Shown in pieces: positions 18,546-28,047 of a DNA stretch of 64,000 nucleotides. This DNA is from CAYNHZ01 sp964397445. GTDB taxonomy: Bacteria; Bacteroidota; Bacteroidia; Bacteroidales; UBA932. The notes below the pieces were generated by a model. The model was not told where the DNA came from. It saw only the letters and a program-made list of their open reading frames with translations, and did not search any database. Position 1 is the first letter of the stretch. Every line of letters begins with the position of its first letter. The stretch covers positions 1-64,000 of the forward strand of contig CAYNHZ010000005.1 of NCBI GenBank assembly GCA_964397445.1, written 5' to 3'. A program made the position numbers and the translations under genes.

Positions 18546-19451
18546 ATGATTACAAATTTCGATCAAATCTTCGAGCAACTTCGTTCGAAATCAAAAAAGC
18601 GTCTTGTTGCAGCTTGGGCTGTTGACGATCATACAATTACAGCTGCTTATAAGGCAGTAAAACTTGGTATTGTTGAGGCTACACTTGTTGGTGATACAAA
18701 GATGATAAATCAAGTTTGTGAAGCTGAGAAGATCGACCCGTCCACTTTTAGAATTGTTGATAATCCGGATGAATTAAAATCTATTGCTCAGGCAGTTGAG
18801 ATGGTTAAAAACGGAGAAGGTGATATTTTGATGAAGGGACTTTGCTCTACTGATAAATATATGAGAGGTATTTTGAATAAAGAGAAGGGGCTTCTCCCTC
18901 CAAAAGCGGTATTGAGTCACGTTTGTGTGTTGGGCAACCCAAATTATCACAAACTAATTGTACTAGGCGATATGGCAGTTATTCCTGCACCCGATTTGAG
19001 CCAAAAAATTGCTATTACTAAATATCTTGTAAGTACGGCAAAGGCGTTGCAAATTTCTAAACCTAAAGTTGCAATAATTGCAGCTACTGAGCAGATGTTG
19101 CCAGCAATGCAAGCTTGTATCGATGCTGCCCTTATCTCTAAGATGATAGACAGGGGGCAAATACCCGGTTGTGTCGGAGATGGTCCTTTGGCTTTGGATG
19201 TTGCTATCTCTCAAGAGGCTGCAGCAATCAAAAAACTTGTTAGCCCCGTTGCCGGTGATGCTGATTGTCTTCTATTCCCTAATATCGAGTCTGCAAATGT
19301 ATTCTACAAAGTTAATTCTCAGTTGTGTAAAGATGTAAAACAAGCTGCGATCGTAGCCGGTGCAATGGCTCCCTGTGTCCTTTCAAGCAGGGCTGATAGC
19401 ATAGATACCAAATTAAATTCAATAGCATTGGCAGCATTAACAGCAAAATAA
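18546..19451 (+). CDS. ptb: Phosphate butyryltransferase (acyl-CoA:phosphate acyltransferase)
   Basis: It exchanges CoA for phosphate on short-chain acyl-CoA (butyryl-, possibly propionyl- or branched acyl-CoA). The 301 residues fit the PTA/PTB family without the extra N-terminal domains of large Pta proteins: GIVEATLVGD in the first Rossmann-like lobe, EGDILMKGLCSTD, and VGDGPLALDVA in the second. Placement between ackA and buk means its acyl phosphate product can pass to either kinase. Ptb rather than Pta is chosen for size and for pairing with buk; the acyl-chain preference cannot be read directly. Confidence 0.88.
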   Translation: MITNFDQIFEQLRSKSKKRLVAAWAVDDHTITAAYKAVKLGIVEATLVGDTKMINQVCEAEKIDPSTFRIVDNPDELKSIAQAVEMVKNGEGDILMKGLCSTDKYMRGILNKEKGLLPPKAVLSHVCVLGNPNYHKLIVLGDMAVIPAPDLSQKIAITKYLVSTAKALQISKPKVAIIAATEQMLPAMQACIDAALISKMIDRGQIPGCVGDGPLALDVAISQEAAAIKKLVSPVAGDADCLLFPNIESANVFYKVNSQLCKDVKQAAIVAGAMAPCVLSSRADSIDTKLNSIALAALTAK

Positions 19452-19461
19452 TTATAAAGAT

Positions 19462-20532
19462 ATGATCTATATTTTAGCCATTAACCCCGGTTCCACCTCC
19501 ACTAAAATAGCATTATTTGATGGTTCAAAAGAGGTCTTTACAAAAACACTCAGACACTCATCTGAAGAGATATCTCAATTTAATAAAGTGATTGATCAGT
19601 ATCAGTTTCGTAAAGATGCCATAATGTGTGCGCTCAAAGAGCGAAACATAACCCCATCTCAACTCTCTGCGATTGTTGGTCGCGGTGGGTTGCTTCGTCC
19701 TATATCTTCAGGTGTTTACGAAGTTAATGAAGAGATGATTGAAGACTTGACTTCTGCACAATATGGGGAGCACGCAAGCAATCTCGGTGGAATTATTGCA
19801 AATGCAATTGCTAAAGAATCTAAGGGTAAATGCAGAGCATTTATTGCAGACCCCGTAGTTGTTGACGAACTTGATGAGATAGCAAGAATCAGTGGCCATC
19901 CATTATTCCCTCATATTTCAATTTTACACGCACTTAATCAAAAGGCAATAGCAAAACAATATGCTATGGAGGTTGGGAAACCTTATGATACCCTGAATCT
20001 TATAGTTGCTCACCTCGGTGGCGGAGTCTCTGTTGGTGCTCATAAAAAAGGACTTATTGTAGATGTAAATAATGCTTTGAATGGTGAGGGGCCATTTAGC
20101 CCTGAACGCTCAGGTACAATACCTGCCCTTCAGTTAGCAAAGGCTTGTTTCTCAGGTAATTATTCATACGAAGATATACGTAAAATAATAACAGGAAAGG
20201 GTGGAGTAGTTGCTCATTTGGGGACAAATTCATTCCAAGAGGTTGAGAAAATGGTTGCAGAAGGGGATAAAAAAGCCAAATTAATCTCAGATGCTTTTAT
20301 ATACAATGTGGCAAAAGAGATCGGAGCAAAAGCTGCTGCTTTGTCGGGTAAAGTTGATGCAATCCTTGTGACAGGTGGAATAGCTTATGGTAAAGAGATG
20401 ATGTCGCAACTCACTTCAATGGTTGAGTTTATTGCCCCTGTTAAGATATATCCAGGTGAGGATGAGATGGGTGCACTTGCAAAGAATGGACTTGCTGTTT
20501 TAGAACAGATAGAAGAGGTTAAGAAGTATTAA
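19462..20532 (+). CDS. buk: Butyrate kinase
   Basis: It converts butyryl phosphate and ADP to butyrate and ATP. The 356 residues are the normal family length. Motifs include INPGSTSTKIALFD at the N-terminus, HLGGGVSVGAH, NGEGPFSPERSGTIP typical of Buk, and VTGGIAYGKEM near the C-terminus. It ends the ackA-ptb-buk operon, and its stop lies 2 bases from the stop of the converging cstA-like gene. With ptb it gives a substrate-level phosphorylation route from butyryl-CoA or related acyl-CoA. Confidence 0.93.
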   Translation: MIYILAINPGSTSTKIALFDGSKEVFTKTLRHSSEEISQFNKVIDQYQFRKDAIMCALKERNITPSQLSAIVGRGGLLRPISSGVYEVNEEMIEDLTSAQYGEHASNLGGIIANAIAKESKGKCRAFIADPVVVDELDEIARISGHPLFPHISILHALNQKAIAKQYAMEVGKPYDTLNLIVAHLGGGVSVGAHKKGLIVDVNNALNGEGPFSPERSGTIPALQLAKACFSGNYSYEDIRKIITGKGGVVAHLGTNSFQEVEKMVAEGDKKAKLISDAFIYNVAKEIGAKAAALSGKVDAILVTGGIAYGKEMMSQLTSMVEFIAPVKIYPGEDEMGALAKNGLAVLEQIEEVKKY

Positions 20533-20534
20533 AA

Positions 20535-22010
20535 CTATCTCTGTTCTATCGAGTTACTATAGTCCTCTTTATAATACTTTTTAGTTTTAATTATGAAGAG
20601 TATAAAGAGGGCTAATGCGCCGGAAATACCTATTGTGTAGCCGATAGTTGTACCTAAAAACAGTCCACCACCTTTGACGGGGGCTATTAAAAAGTAACTT
20701 ATACATACAAAGGTCATAAATACTGCCGGGATAGATAATAAAAGGTGATTCTTTTTTATTGTGGTTAGATAGGTAGCGGATGTCCATAGAAAAATAGTAG
20801 CAAGAACTTGATTTCCAATACCTACATATTTCCATATAGTTGAAAAGTCAAATTCGCAAACAAAATATGCGAGGGCAAAAATTGGTAATGCAACCAAAAT
20901 CCTGTTTTTAATGGGCTTTTGGTTGTATTTTAATGCATCTGCTACTGTAAGTCTCATACTCCTAAAGGCGGTATCTCCGGAGGTGATCGGGCAAACAACC
21001 ACACCGATAACTGCTATGATGGCTCCAAGTTTTCCAAGCCACGATTTACATATTGTATCAACAATGATAGCAGGAGTCATTCCATTCCCTGCAGCTGCAT
21101 TAAGTCCTTCAGGTCCACCAAAATATGACATAGCTGCTGTAGCCCATATCATAGTCACTATCCCCTCGGTAATCATTGCTCCGTAAAACACGGGACGACC
21201 ATATTTTTCATCCGACATACATCTTGCCATCATTGGTGATTGGGTTGCATGAAATCCCGATAGTGCACCGCAAGAGATAACAATAAACAGCATAGGGACG
21301 AGGATATTGTGAGGTTTGTCAGAGTGGAAATTCTTTATATTTGAGAGTGATAATTCTGTCATCTCTAACCCCCCGGTAAAACCTTTGTACAACATTACCA
21401 CGGATATCGATACTGCCATAAATAGGAGGAAAAGACTAAATATAGGGTATATTCTCCCTATTATTTTATTTATAGGGAGCAATGTGGCTAAAATGTAGTA
21501 TGTGAAAATTATAATTACCCAGATGTATTTATTCATTGATGAGAGGGAGGCAAGAAGGTCTGCCGGACCTGTTACAAATGATGCTCCGACTGCAAGGAGA
21601 AGTAGGCAGGTAAAACCTCGCATAAAGTTTTTCACCCCTTTCCCTAAATATTTTCCGATAATATCTGGGGTACTCATCCCATCTAATCTTATTGAGAGCA
21701 TCCCTGAAAAGTAATCGTGTGTGGCCCCCATAAAGATACATCCTATTACAATCCAGATATATGCAACCGGACCATATGCTGCTCCGAGTATTGCCCCGAA
21801 GATGGGACCGAGTCCTGCAATGTTTAAGAACTGGATTACAAATATTCTCCAGGGTTTTAACTCTTTATAGTCAACACCATCTTCCATTCTTTTTACTGGT
21901 GTTGTGATTTTTGAAGATGCTCCAAAGAATCTTTCGATTAGTCGTCCGTAGAAGAGATACCCCACTATTAAAGCGATAATAGAGAGAAGAAATGTGATCA
22001 TTGTTTTCAA
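20535..22010 (-). CDS. cstA: Carbon starvation protein A family transporter (short form)
   Basis: CstA-family proteins are inner-membrane carriers for pyruvate or peptides. The 491 residues hold about 12-14 membrane helices. Family stretches include GLGPIFGAILGAAYGPVAY, FMGATHDYFSGML and a GDTAFRSMRLT segment. E. coli CstA is about 700 residues; this shorter form is common outside enterics. A -7 box TAATTTTG on the minus strand (22021-22028) lies 10 bases before the start. Its position back-to-back with fermentation kinase genes is compatible with pyruvate uptake, but that is inference. Confidence 0.88.
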   Translation of the reverse strand: MKTMITFLLSIIALIVGYLFYGRLIERFFGASSKITTPVKRMEDGVDYKELKPWRIFVIQFLNIAGLGPIFGAILGAAYGPVAYIWIVIGCIFMGATHDYFSGMLSIRLDGMSTPDIIGKYLGKGVKNFMRGFTCLLLLAVGASFVTGPADLLASLSSMNKYIWVIIIFTYYILATLLPINKIIGRIYPIFSLFLLFMAVSISVVMLYKGFTGGLEMTELSLSNIKNFHSDKPHNILVPMLFIVISCGALSGFHATQSPMMARCMSDEKYGRPVFYGAMITEGIVTMIWATAAMSYFGGPEGLNAAAGNGMTPAIIVDTICKSWLGKLGAIIAVIGVVVCPITSGDTAFRSMRLTVADALKYNQKPIKNRILVALPIFALAYFVCEFDFSTIWKYVGIGNQVLATIFLWTSATYLTTIKKNHLLLSIPAVFMTFVCISYFLIAPVKGGGLFLGTTIGYTIGISGALALFILFIIKTKKYYKEDYSNSIEQR

Positions 22011-22084
22011 TTTTGTAATACAAAATTAATGGTTCTTTTAAATAATGAAAGAATAAATCAACAATTCTATGTAATTTCGCAATT

Positions 22085-23434
22085 ATGAGTCAAAGTATTC
22101 CATTAGAGTTAGGGACGGAAAAGATAGGTAAGTTATTGAGGCAATATGCTATACCTGCCATTATTGCTATGACTGCATCATCATTATACAATATGGTTGA
22201 TGCTATTTTTATAGGTCAGGGGGTAGGTCCATACGCTATTTCAGGGCTTGCTATCACATTTCCATTTATGAATCTTGCAGCTGCCTTTGGGACATTGGTC
22301 GGGGTTGGCGCTGCAACTTTATGTTCAATGCTTTTGGGGCAGAGAAATTATGAAATGGCAAATAAGGTGTTGGGAAATGTTGTTGTCCTTAACTTCATAA
22401 TAGGTATCTCATTTACAATATTTTCACTCTTATTTCTTAATCAGATCCTTACTTTTTTTGGGGCAAGCGAAAACACTCTTCAATATGCAAAAGACTATAT
22501 GGTTATTATCCTAAGTGGAAATATCATTACTCATATCTATTTTGGACTCAATGCTTTGCTTCGTTCTTCCGGTCATCCTAAGACGGCGATGGCAGCTACT
22601 ATCTTAACAGTTGTCCTAAATGCCATTTTAGACCCCATTTTTATCTTTACATTTGATATGGGTATACGGGGAGCTGCAATAGCTACCCTCCTTGCACAGA
22701 TGTCCTCCCTTATTTGGCTCATTTTTATTTTCTCCGATAAACATCAGATACTCCATTTCAAGAGGGGTATTTTTTGTCTTCAAAAGAAAATTGTAAAGGA
22801 CTCTTTAGCGATAGGATTGGCCCCCTTTTTAATGAATTTTATTGCATCATTTATTGTCATTTTTATAAATATGAGGCTCAAAACTTATGGGGGAGATTTG
22901 GCAATAGGTGCGTATGGAATTGTCAATAGAGTGGCATTTGTCTTTATTATGGTGGTCTTGGGGATGACTCAGGGGATGCAACCAATTGCAGGGTACAATT
23001 ATGGGGCAAAACAGATGGATAGGGTGATTCTGGTGTTGAGGTCAACGCTTAAATATGCAACATTATTTATGTTGATCGGGTTTGTTATTTGTGAACTCTT
23101 TTCTAAACAGGTGGTCTCTATATTCACTCAGGATGAGGAACTTCTCTTAAAAGCAGCTATTGGGTTGAGGATAGTGATGATGATGTCTCCTATTGTTGGT
23201 TTTCAAATAGTGATAAGTAATTTCTTTCAAAGTATTGGGATGCCTAAGAAAGCAATATTTATGTCCCTTTCGAGGCAATTGATATTTTTATTGCCCTGTC
23301 AGATATTTTTGCCTCTCATTTTAGGTATTGAAGGGGTTTGGTATAGTTTCCCCATAAGTGATCTTGCAGCAACTATTACAGCTGCTATAATATTATATCG
23401 TTTTATGAAGAAGATCAATATGAAGTTGATTTAA
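22085..23434 (+). CDS. MATE family efflux transporter
   Basis: An inner-membrane antiporter of 449 residues with 12 predicted helices in two six-helix halves. The first half carries LYNMVDAIFIGQGVGPYAISG and the second begins near residue 235 with LAIGLAPFLMNF, both typical of the MATE/NorM group. These proteins usually expel cationic drugs or metabolites using Na+ or H+; no substrate can be assigned. A cytidylate-kinase-like gene follows after 11 bases and is probably co-transcribed. Confidence 0.9.
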   Translation: MSQSIPLELGTEKIGKLLRQYAIPAIIAMTASSLYNMVDAIFIGQGVGPYAISGLAITFPFMNLAAAFGTLVGVGAATLCSMLLGQRNYEMANKVLGNVVVLNFIIGISFTIFSLLFLNQILTFFGASENTLQYAKDYMVIILSGNIITHIYFGLNALLRSSGHPKTAMAATILTVVLNAILDPIFIFTFDMGIRGAAIATLLAQMSSLIWLIFIFSDKHQILHFKRGIFCLQKKIVKDSLAIGLAPFLMNFIASFIVIFINMRLKTYGGDLAIGAYGIVNRVAFVFIMVVLGMTQGMQPIAGYNYGAKQMDRVILVLRSTLKYATLFMLIGFVICELFSKQVVSIFTQDEELLLKAAIGLRIVMMMSPIVGFQIVISNFFQSIGMPKKAIFMSLSRQLIFLLPCQIFLPLILGIEGVWYSFPISDLAATITAAIILYRFMKKINMKLI

Positions 23435-23445
23435 TACAGTAACCT

Positions 23446-24072
23446 ATGAAGAATAATTTTTCAATTTGTATCGGGAGAGAGCTTGGAAGCGGGGGGAGAG
23501 AAGTGGCAAAAGAGATAGCTCGAAAAATGGATATCCCCTTTTATGATAAAGAGATAATCAATCAGGCTGCTATTGATAGTGGTATCTCCTTGGATATCTT
23601 TGAGAAGGTGGATGAGAATCCATCTCATTTCTGGATTGGAGGATTGTTAGGTATGGGATTGCCACAATTTTCTGATGGAATGACAAATACGGGGTGTTTC
23701 TTGTGTAACGACAATTTATTTAAAATACAGAGTGAGGTTATGATTAAAATAGCAAGCGAGACCTCTGCTGTTTTCGTGGGACGATGTGCGGATTATGTCC
23801 TGAGGGAAATGCCTTATGTATTCTCTGTTTTTATCTCTGCCTACCTCAAGGATAGGGTTAAAAGACTTTCTGAATATAGTCATATAAGTGAGAAACAGGC
23901 ACTTTCCTTAATTAAAGAGTGTGATAAAAGGAGAGCGGAGTATTACAATTATTACACCTATAAAAAATGGGGTGCGGCCTCTTCTTATGATATGTGCTTC
24001 AACTCTTCATTGATGGGGATAGATGAACTTTCCGATAAAATCATTAAGATTTGCGAATCTAAATGGTTGTAG
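23446..24072 (+). CDS. Cytidylate kinase-like family protein
   Basis: The 208 residues begin with a P-loop of the cytidylate-kinase-2 type, CIGRELGSGGREVAKEIA, followed by PFYDKEIINQAA. Later come AVFVGRCADYVL and a C-terminal helical part. This family (AAK6-like) resembles CMP kinase but its true substrate is generally not proven; a normal cmk gene is expected elsewhere. It lies just after the MATE gene. Its last 14 bases overlap the end of the converging epimerase gene. Confidence 0.85.
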   Translation: MKNNFSICIGRELGSGGREVAKEIARKMDIPFYDKEIINQAAIDSGISLDIFEKVDENPSHFWIGGLLGMGLPQFSDGMTNTGCFLCNDNLFKIQSEVMIKIASETSAVFVGRCADYVLREMPYVFSVFISAYLKDRVKRLSEYSHISEKQALSLIKECDKRRAEYYNYYTYKKWGAASSYDMCFNSSLMGIDELSDKIIKICESKWL

Positions 24073-25528
24073 AGGGCTTATAGACTTGAGCGAAAAATTG
24101 ATTTCCCTTTGCTATCTCTTCAAAATTCCAATTATTCTTTAAAGGATCGTATTTTGGTAGACATTCAGGGCACCAATGCCCCCCCTTAAGGAGACTATTG
24201 GGTGTCATCTCAAATCTATGTCCAAATTGGCACTCCCATTTTAATGGGGTAAAGAGGTCTCCCGTAACTACCTCTTTTGAAATGAGTTTACCCCCTCTAA
24301 ACTCTGCAGCTTTTTGTAGATCCTCGATCCCTATCTCATCTAAGCCTTTAGATTCATCGTAACCATGGTTGAAAATAATAGGATTATCTTCCGATGGATG
24401 GGTTGTGTCAAACTCTCTCCATGGTCCTATTTTTCTCCACTCCTCTAACGATCCGAAATGGGCATTAATCCTCTCTAAATTGTTGTGTTTTACCCAATAC
24501 AATGTGCCAAGAGGATTTGTTGTAGCTATGTGCTTCATAAATAATTTAATGAAAATAGGGGGGGCTAACGGAGCTAATGAAAAATACCAAGGGAGTTTTT
24601 TCTTCATCTCTTCGAAGTATGTTTTGCAATCGGTTTCCCCTCTGAATTTCAGATAGTTCTCCAAAACATCTCCATCTAAATACCAATGTCCGTGGAAATT
24701 CCTTGTTGCGAACCATTTGGGATCGAATATCTTTTCGATCTTTGGACAGGAGATGGTTTTTAATAGCAATTTTTCAAATTCATAATTTGTTAATCTATAG
24801 GATTTACCGCTACTCAGATTGTAAAAGCCTCTCCAGAAATTTTCATTTACCCACTCTTCACACACATTCGCAAGGACTCTCCCAGAATCCTCTACAGTAC
24901 TCCACTCAAGAACACCTTTGAATGGAACGTGATATGCTATTGGATCATTTGCCTTCTTTAGGAGGTTAGGATAGAGCATCCCGCTTTGCCTGATTGACAC
25001 CCATTTTTTAAGTCCCGACTCTGCAAAAACAAGCTCTGCGAGGCATTTGGATACAGAGTAATAGTCGAAAATGCTTGTATATATCGGATCTCCGCATCTA
25101 CCCCAATGAAATGGAGGGGTGTGTGAGCCTGTTTGGGCCACTGAACCAATATAAACCACACCGATATTGTCCCTATTCTCTTGGGCTTGAACAGCCTTAA
25201 CGATATTCTGAGCTGACAATACATTGACTTTCATTGTTTTCTCCGGGAATAAATCTGCCATTGGTGATACCATCCCTCCAACATGGAGCACAAAATCTGC
25301 ATTTTGTACCCCCTTTATAACATCATTATAATTGATGAGATCACCCCAGATAATCTCTATCTCTTTATTATCTATGTATTTAGCAAGTTTTTTCTTATTG
25401 ACTTTACTCGGTCTGACTAAAATTGTTATATCGAAACGATCTTTACGCTTTAACAACTCCATCAATCCTCCCCAGCCCATATTGCCTGTGGCTCCGGTTA
25501 GAAATACCTTCTTTTTTTTAATTGTCAT
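24059..25528 (-). CDS. NAD-dependent epimerase/dehydratase with C-terminal zinc ribbon
   Basis: The 489 residues start with an extended-SDR Rossmann fold (GATGNMGWGGLMELL) and have the YxxxK pair in YYSVSKCLAE near residue 160. After about residue 300 the similarity to sugar epimerases ends. The C-terminal 80 residues have WECQFGHRF and, 19 residues later, HWCPECLP, a C-x3-H...C-x2-C pattern like the treble-clef zinc ribbons that flank nucleases or bind nucleic acid. The gene overlaps the upstream esterase gene by 4 bases and ends a five-gene leftward operon. The substrate is unknown. Confidence 0.75.
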   Translation of the reverse strand: MTIKKKKVFLTGATGNMGWGGLMELLKRKDRFDITILVRPSKVNKKKLAKYIDNKEIEIIWGDLINYNDVIKGVQNADFVLHVGGMVSPMADLFPEKTMKVNVLSAQNIVKAVQAQENRDNIGVVYIGSVAQTGSHTPPFHWGRCGDPIYTSIFDYYSVSKCLAELVFAESGLKKWVSIRQSGMLYPNLLKKANDPIAYHVPFKGVLEWSTVEDSGRVLANVCEEWVNENFWRGFYNLSSGKSYRLTNYEFEKLLLKTISCPKIEKIFDPKWFATRNFHGHWYLDGDVLENYLKFRGETDCKTYFEEMKKKLPWYFSLAPLAPPIFIKLFMKHIATTNPLGTLYWVKHNNLERINAHFGSLEEWRKIGPWREFDTTHPSEDNPIIFNHGYDESKGLDEIGIEDLQKAAEFRGGKLISKEVVTGDLFTPLKWECQFGHRFEMTPNSLLKGGHWCPECLPKYDPLKNNWNFEEIAKGNQFFAQVYKPSTTI

Positions 25529-26457
25529 TTGTATAGGTCTTTTGGCTTCCAGTCGGAAGTTTTTGTTTTTTTGTATGATGTATTGAAATAGATCACATCT
25601 CTACATCCTAAACTACTATTAACTACATATTTGTCAACGAAATATTCTATCTCATCCAATGATGAATTAAATTGAGAAGCTACATCGTGACCATATTTAT
25701 CGAAATTGATAAATATGTAGGGGTATTTATTCTTTTTAAATAACTTTCTTAAATAATTTGAGCCATAAAACCCTGTTTTACAAAATTTCAATGAGTTGTA
25801 TGGGACGAGTTTATCTTCATTTCCGTGGCAAAACATAGTGGGAGCGGGGGGGTGATTTGAGTATTTCAATTTACCCTCTTTTGTGAAGATAGCCCCTGAA
25901 AAGGAGATTACTCCGGAGAGTTTAAAATCGTCTGGTAGATAGAACTCTTCATTTTTTTTATTGGAGAGAGTGTAGTCAACATTGAGGGCTGTTATTGCCC
26001 CTGCACTGCTTCCAAATAGGATGATTTGTTTTGGATTTACCTTCAACTCAGAACTATTGTCCAATATAAATTTCAGTGCAGTTATGGCATCTTCTGTTGC
26101 CATATCAATACCTTTTTGAAGTGGTGTGGTATTGAAAATGCCAACTTGTTTCACCCCTTTCATACCTAATCTATAGTCTATTGCTATTGCTGTTATCCCT
26201 CTCTTAGAGAGATTGTTGCAAAATTCCTTACCCATTTTATCATCCCTTTGACCCATAATAAAACCTCCTCCGAATATGTAAACTATACAAGGGTGACTCG
26301 ATAATGTATCTGAAGGGGTGTAGACATCCATATATAAAAAGCAGGTGTCCCTCTCTCCATATTGGTATATAGTGTAGTCGATTTCAGGTAGTTGCTGTGA
26401 TGCAGATTTTAAAACAAATGTGAAAATCAGCATTAAAATAGAGGCAATTTTTTTCAT
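25525..26457 (-). CDS. Secreted alpha/beta-hydrolase (BD-FAE/esterase-lipase type)
   Basis: The 310 residues start with a signal peptide (MKKIASILMLIFTFVLKSAS). The oxyanion-hole strand is IFGGGFIMG, a variant of HGGG; the nucleophile elbow is FGSSAGAITAL; a late DKYGHD gives a candidate catalytic His. Such enzymes cut carboxyl esters, often acetyl or feruloyl groups on polysaccharides, in the periplasm or outside. It is inside the NrnA-FKBP-esterase-epimerase operon, 15 bases after the larger FKBP gene. The substrate is not evident. Confidence 0.8.
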   Translation of the reverse strand: MKKIASILMLIFTFVLKSASQQLPEIDYTIYQYGERDTCFLYMDVYTPSDTLSSHPCIVYIFGGGFIMGQRDDKMGKEFCNNLSKRGITAIAIDYRLGMKGVKQVGIFNTTPLQKGIDMATEDAITALKFILDNSSELKVNPKQIILFGSSAGAITALNVDYTLSNKKNEEFYLPDDFKLSGVISFSGAIFTKEGKLKYSNHPPAPTMFCHGNEDKLVPYNSLKFCKTGFYGSNYLRKLFKKNKYPYIFINFDKYGHDVASQFNSSLDEIEYFVDKYVVNSSLGCRDVIYFNTSYKKTKTSDWKPKDLYK

Positions 26458-26472
26458 AGTGATCTTTATCGT

Positions 26473-27483
26473 TTAATCTGTAGTGTCCTCTTTGATTGTT
26501 ATATCAAAAAAGAGGGGAGTGTATGGTGGAATCCCTTCACCGCTCGATTTTATGCTCCCTGCAGAGCCGTATCCGTTTACCGAATTGAAGAAGGTGATTG
26601 CCCTTTCACCGAAATTCATCCTGATAACAGCCTTTACGAACCCATCTACTGCAGAGTTTTTCTCAAGGGCAGTTTTTTCATCTTTATAGAATTGAACAGT
26701 TAGAGCGGTATAATTGCTTTCGCTCCCGCTGAAAATGTTGTATTTTTTGGCTGTATCTGCGATATTAGTGTCAAATACCTGTCCATCAAGGTATTTACCT
26801 ACATACCATACTAATACGTCCCTCCCTTCAGGGATGGTATCTTTTGTTTCCGGTTTTTCTAAAAGTTTGTAGTAGAAACCTAATTGAGTCGAATCGAGAC
26901 CTTCATAATTTTGTAGGGCAAATTGTTCGAGATTATCATATTGGTATTTGTCAATGTCTTTGATATTCTTTGTTAACTCTATATCGTATATTTTGCTAAT
27001 TCCATCTCCATCAGCGATATAGTCTCCTGTCTCCAAATTTAGTAACCAGGGGGGGATTATTGATTTTGATCTCCCACCAACCATCATACTATCAAGGATC
27101 TCCTTAACTCCCGGTGTCAAATCTTTTGTGCACCATATAAGATCTCCATAGTAATTTTTTTTAGAGAATTGACCGAGAAGAATGGCTACCGAGTCGTATG
27201 TGGTTGATAGATATTTTCCCTCTAAATTGCGTATTGAGTATCTAACAAAAGCGAAGGTGCTATCCCCAATTTTATCACCACCAATTTTATTGTTTTCAAC
27301 GATATATAAGCCCGATTTTGTAGGTGATATTGTTTCACCATAATTGGTTTTTATATAAGATTTCAAGATTCTCTCTTGAATCGAGCGGGAACTCTCTTTT
27401 GTCTCTTTTGAGCAAGAAGAAGCTATAAAAATCGCTAAGAGTACAAGTAGGGTTGTCGTTTTGTTATATTTTATCATATTCAT
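26473..27483 (-). CDS. FKBP-type peptidyl-prolyl isomerase lipoprotein (large)
   Basis: The 336 residues carry a lipoprotein signal ending FIASSCSK, so Cys is lipidated and the protein is anchored in the envelope. Two regions resemble FKBP folds: about 65-170 (LTPGVKEILDSMMVGGRS) and about 215-335 (GRDVLVWYVGKYLDGQVFD, then the closing PLFFDITI). Such lipoproteins help fold exported proteins in Bacteroidetes. An ATG two codons into the frame is an alternative start. It lies 10 bases after a second, smaller FKBP gene and probably arose with it by duplication. Confidence 0.82.
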   Translation of the reverse strand: MNMIKYNKTTTLLVLLAIFIASSCSKETKESSRSIQERILKSYIKTNYGETISPTKSGLYIVENNKIGGDKIGDSTFAFVRYSIRNLEGKYLSTTYDSVAILLGQFSKKNYYGDLIWCTKDLTPGVKEILDSMMVGGRSKSIIPPWLLNLETGDYIADGDGISKIYDIELTKNIKDIDKYQYDNLEQFALQNYEGLDSTQLGFYYKLLEKPETKDTIPEGRDVLVWYVGKYLDGQVFDTNIADTAKKYNIFSGSESNYTALTVQFYKDEKTALEKNSAVDGFVKAVIRMNFGERAITFFNSVNGYGSAGSIKSSGEGIPPYTPLFFDITIKEDTTD

Positions 27484-27493
27484 CGTGTTTTTC

Positions 27494-28027
27494 TTATTGA
27501 TTTTTGTTCTTGATAATGTTATCTATCCATACCTCGTAGATCAGTGGAGAGAGTTTAGGGATATTATATACCCGGCTGTTGAAATAACCATATTTGGCTG
27601 AGAAAAGGATTATGCTGTGTTCCCCCTTTTTTACACCATTCAGCCCGATAGAAAGCCCTTTAATCAAAGAATTGTTTGTGTATAGTATTTTTTTTACTTG
27701 AAAATCTTGGTCTGAGAGGAGAAATTTGTTCGCCTCGGCTGAAGGTTGATAGTTTGTGGTGAACATTTGTCCGGGTCCGTTTGAAAAAATAAATCCGGAG
27801 TAGTAGAAATAGAGAGAATCTCCATATTGAAGAGAGTCTATACCATCGGGAGTCTCTATTATCACCCTATTAATACCCTCTTTAGTAATAGTAGGATTAT
27901 TTGCATAAGTGTTTTTTATATAGTCGTCTATGCTTTTTTCTTGTTCAATGATAGTGATCTCCATATCTTGTTTCTTGCAAGAAAAAAGTAAGAGTAATGT
28001 CAATATGATAAATGCGGATTTTCTCAT
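27494..28027 (-). CDS. FKBP-type peptidyl-prolyl isomerase-like lipoprotein (small)
   Basis: The 177 residues begin with a lipoprotein signal, MRKSAFIILTLLLLFSCKKQ, with the lipidated Cys at 17. A single FKBP-like domain follows: DSLYFYYSGFIFSNGPG is the entry strand, and GLSIGLNGVKKGEHSIILFS corresponds to the family's G(L)xxMxxGE/K turn, ending in PLIYEVWI. Several aromatic active-site residues are not obviously kept, so isomerase activity is uncertain. It lies in the operon 20 bases after nrnA. Confidence 0.75.
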   Translation of the reverse strand: MRKSAFIILTLLLLFSCKKQDMEITIIEQEKSIDDYIKNTYANNPTITKEGINRVIIETPDGIDSLQYGDSLYFYYSGFIFSNGPGQMFTTNYQPSAEANKFLLSDQDFQVKKILYTNNSLIKGLSIGLNGVKKGEHSIILFSAKYGYFNSRVYNIPKLSPLIYEVWIDNIIKNKNQ

Positions 28028-28047
28028 TATGGGTATAGAAGCAAAAG

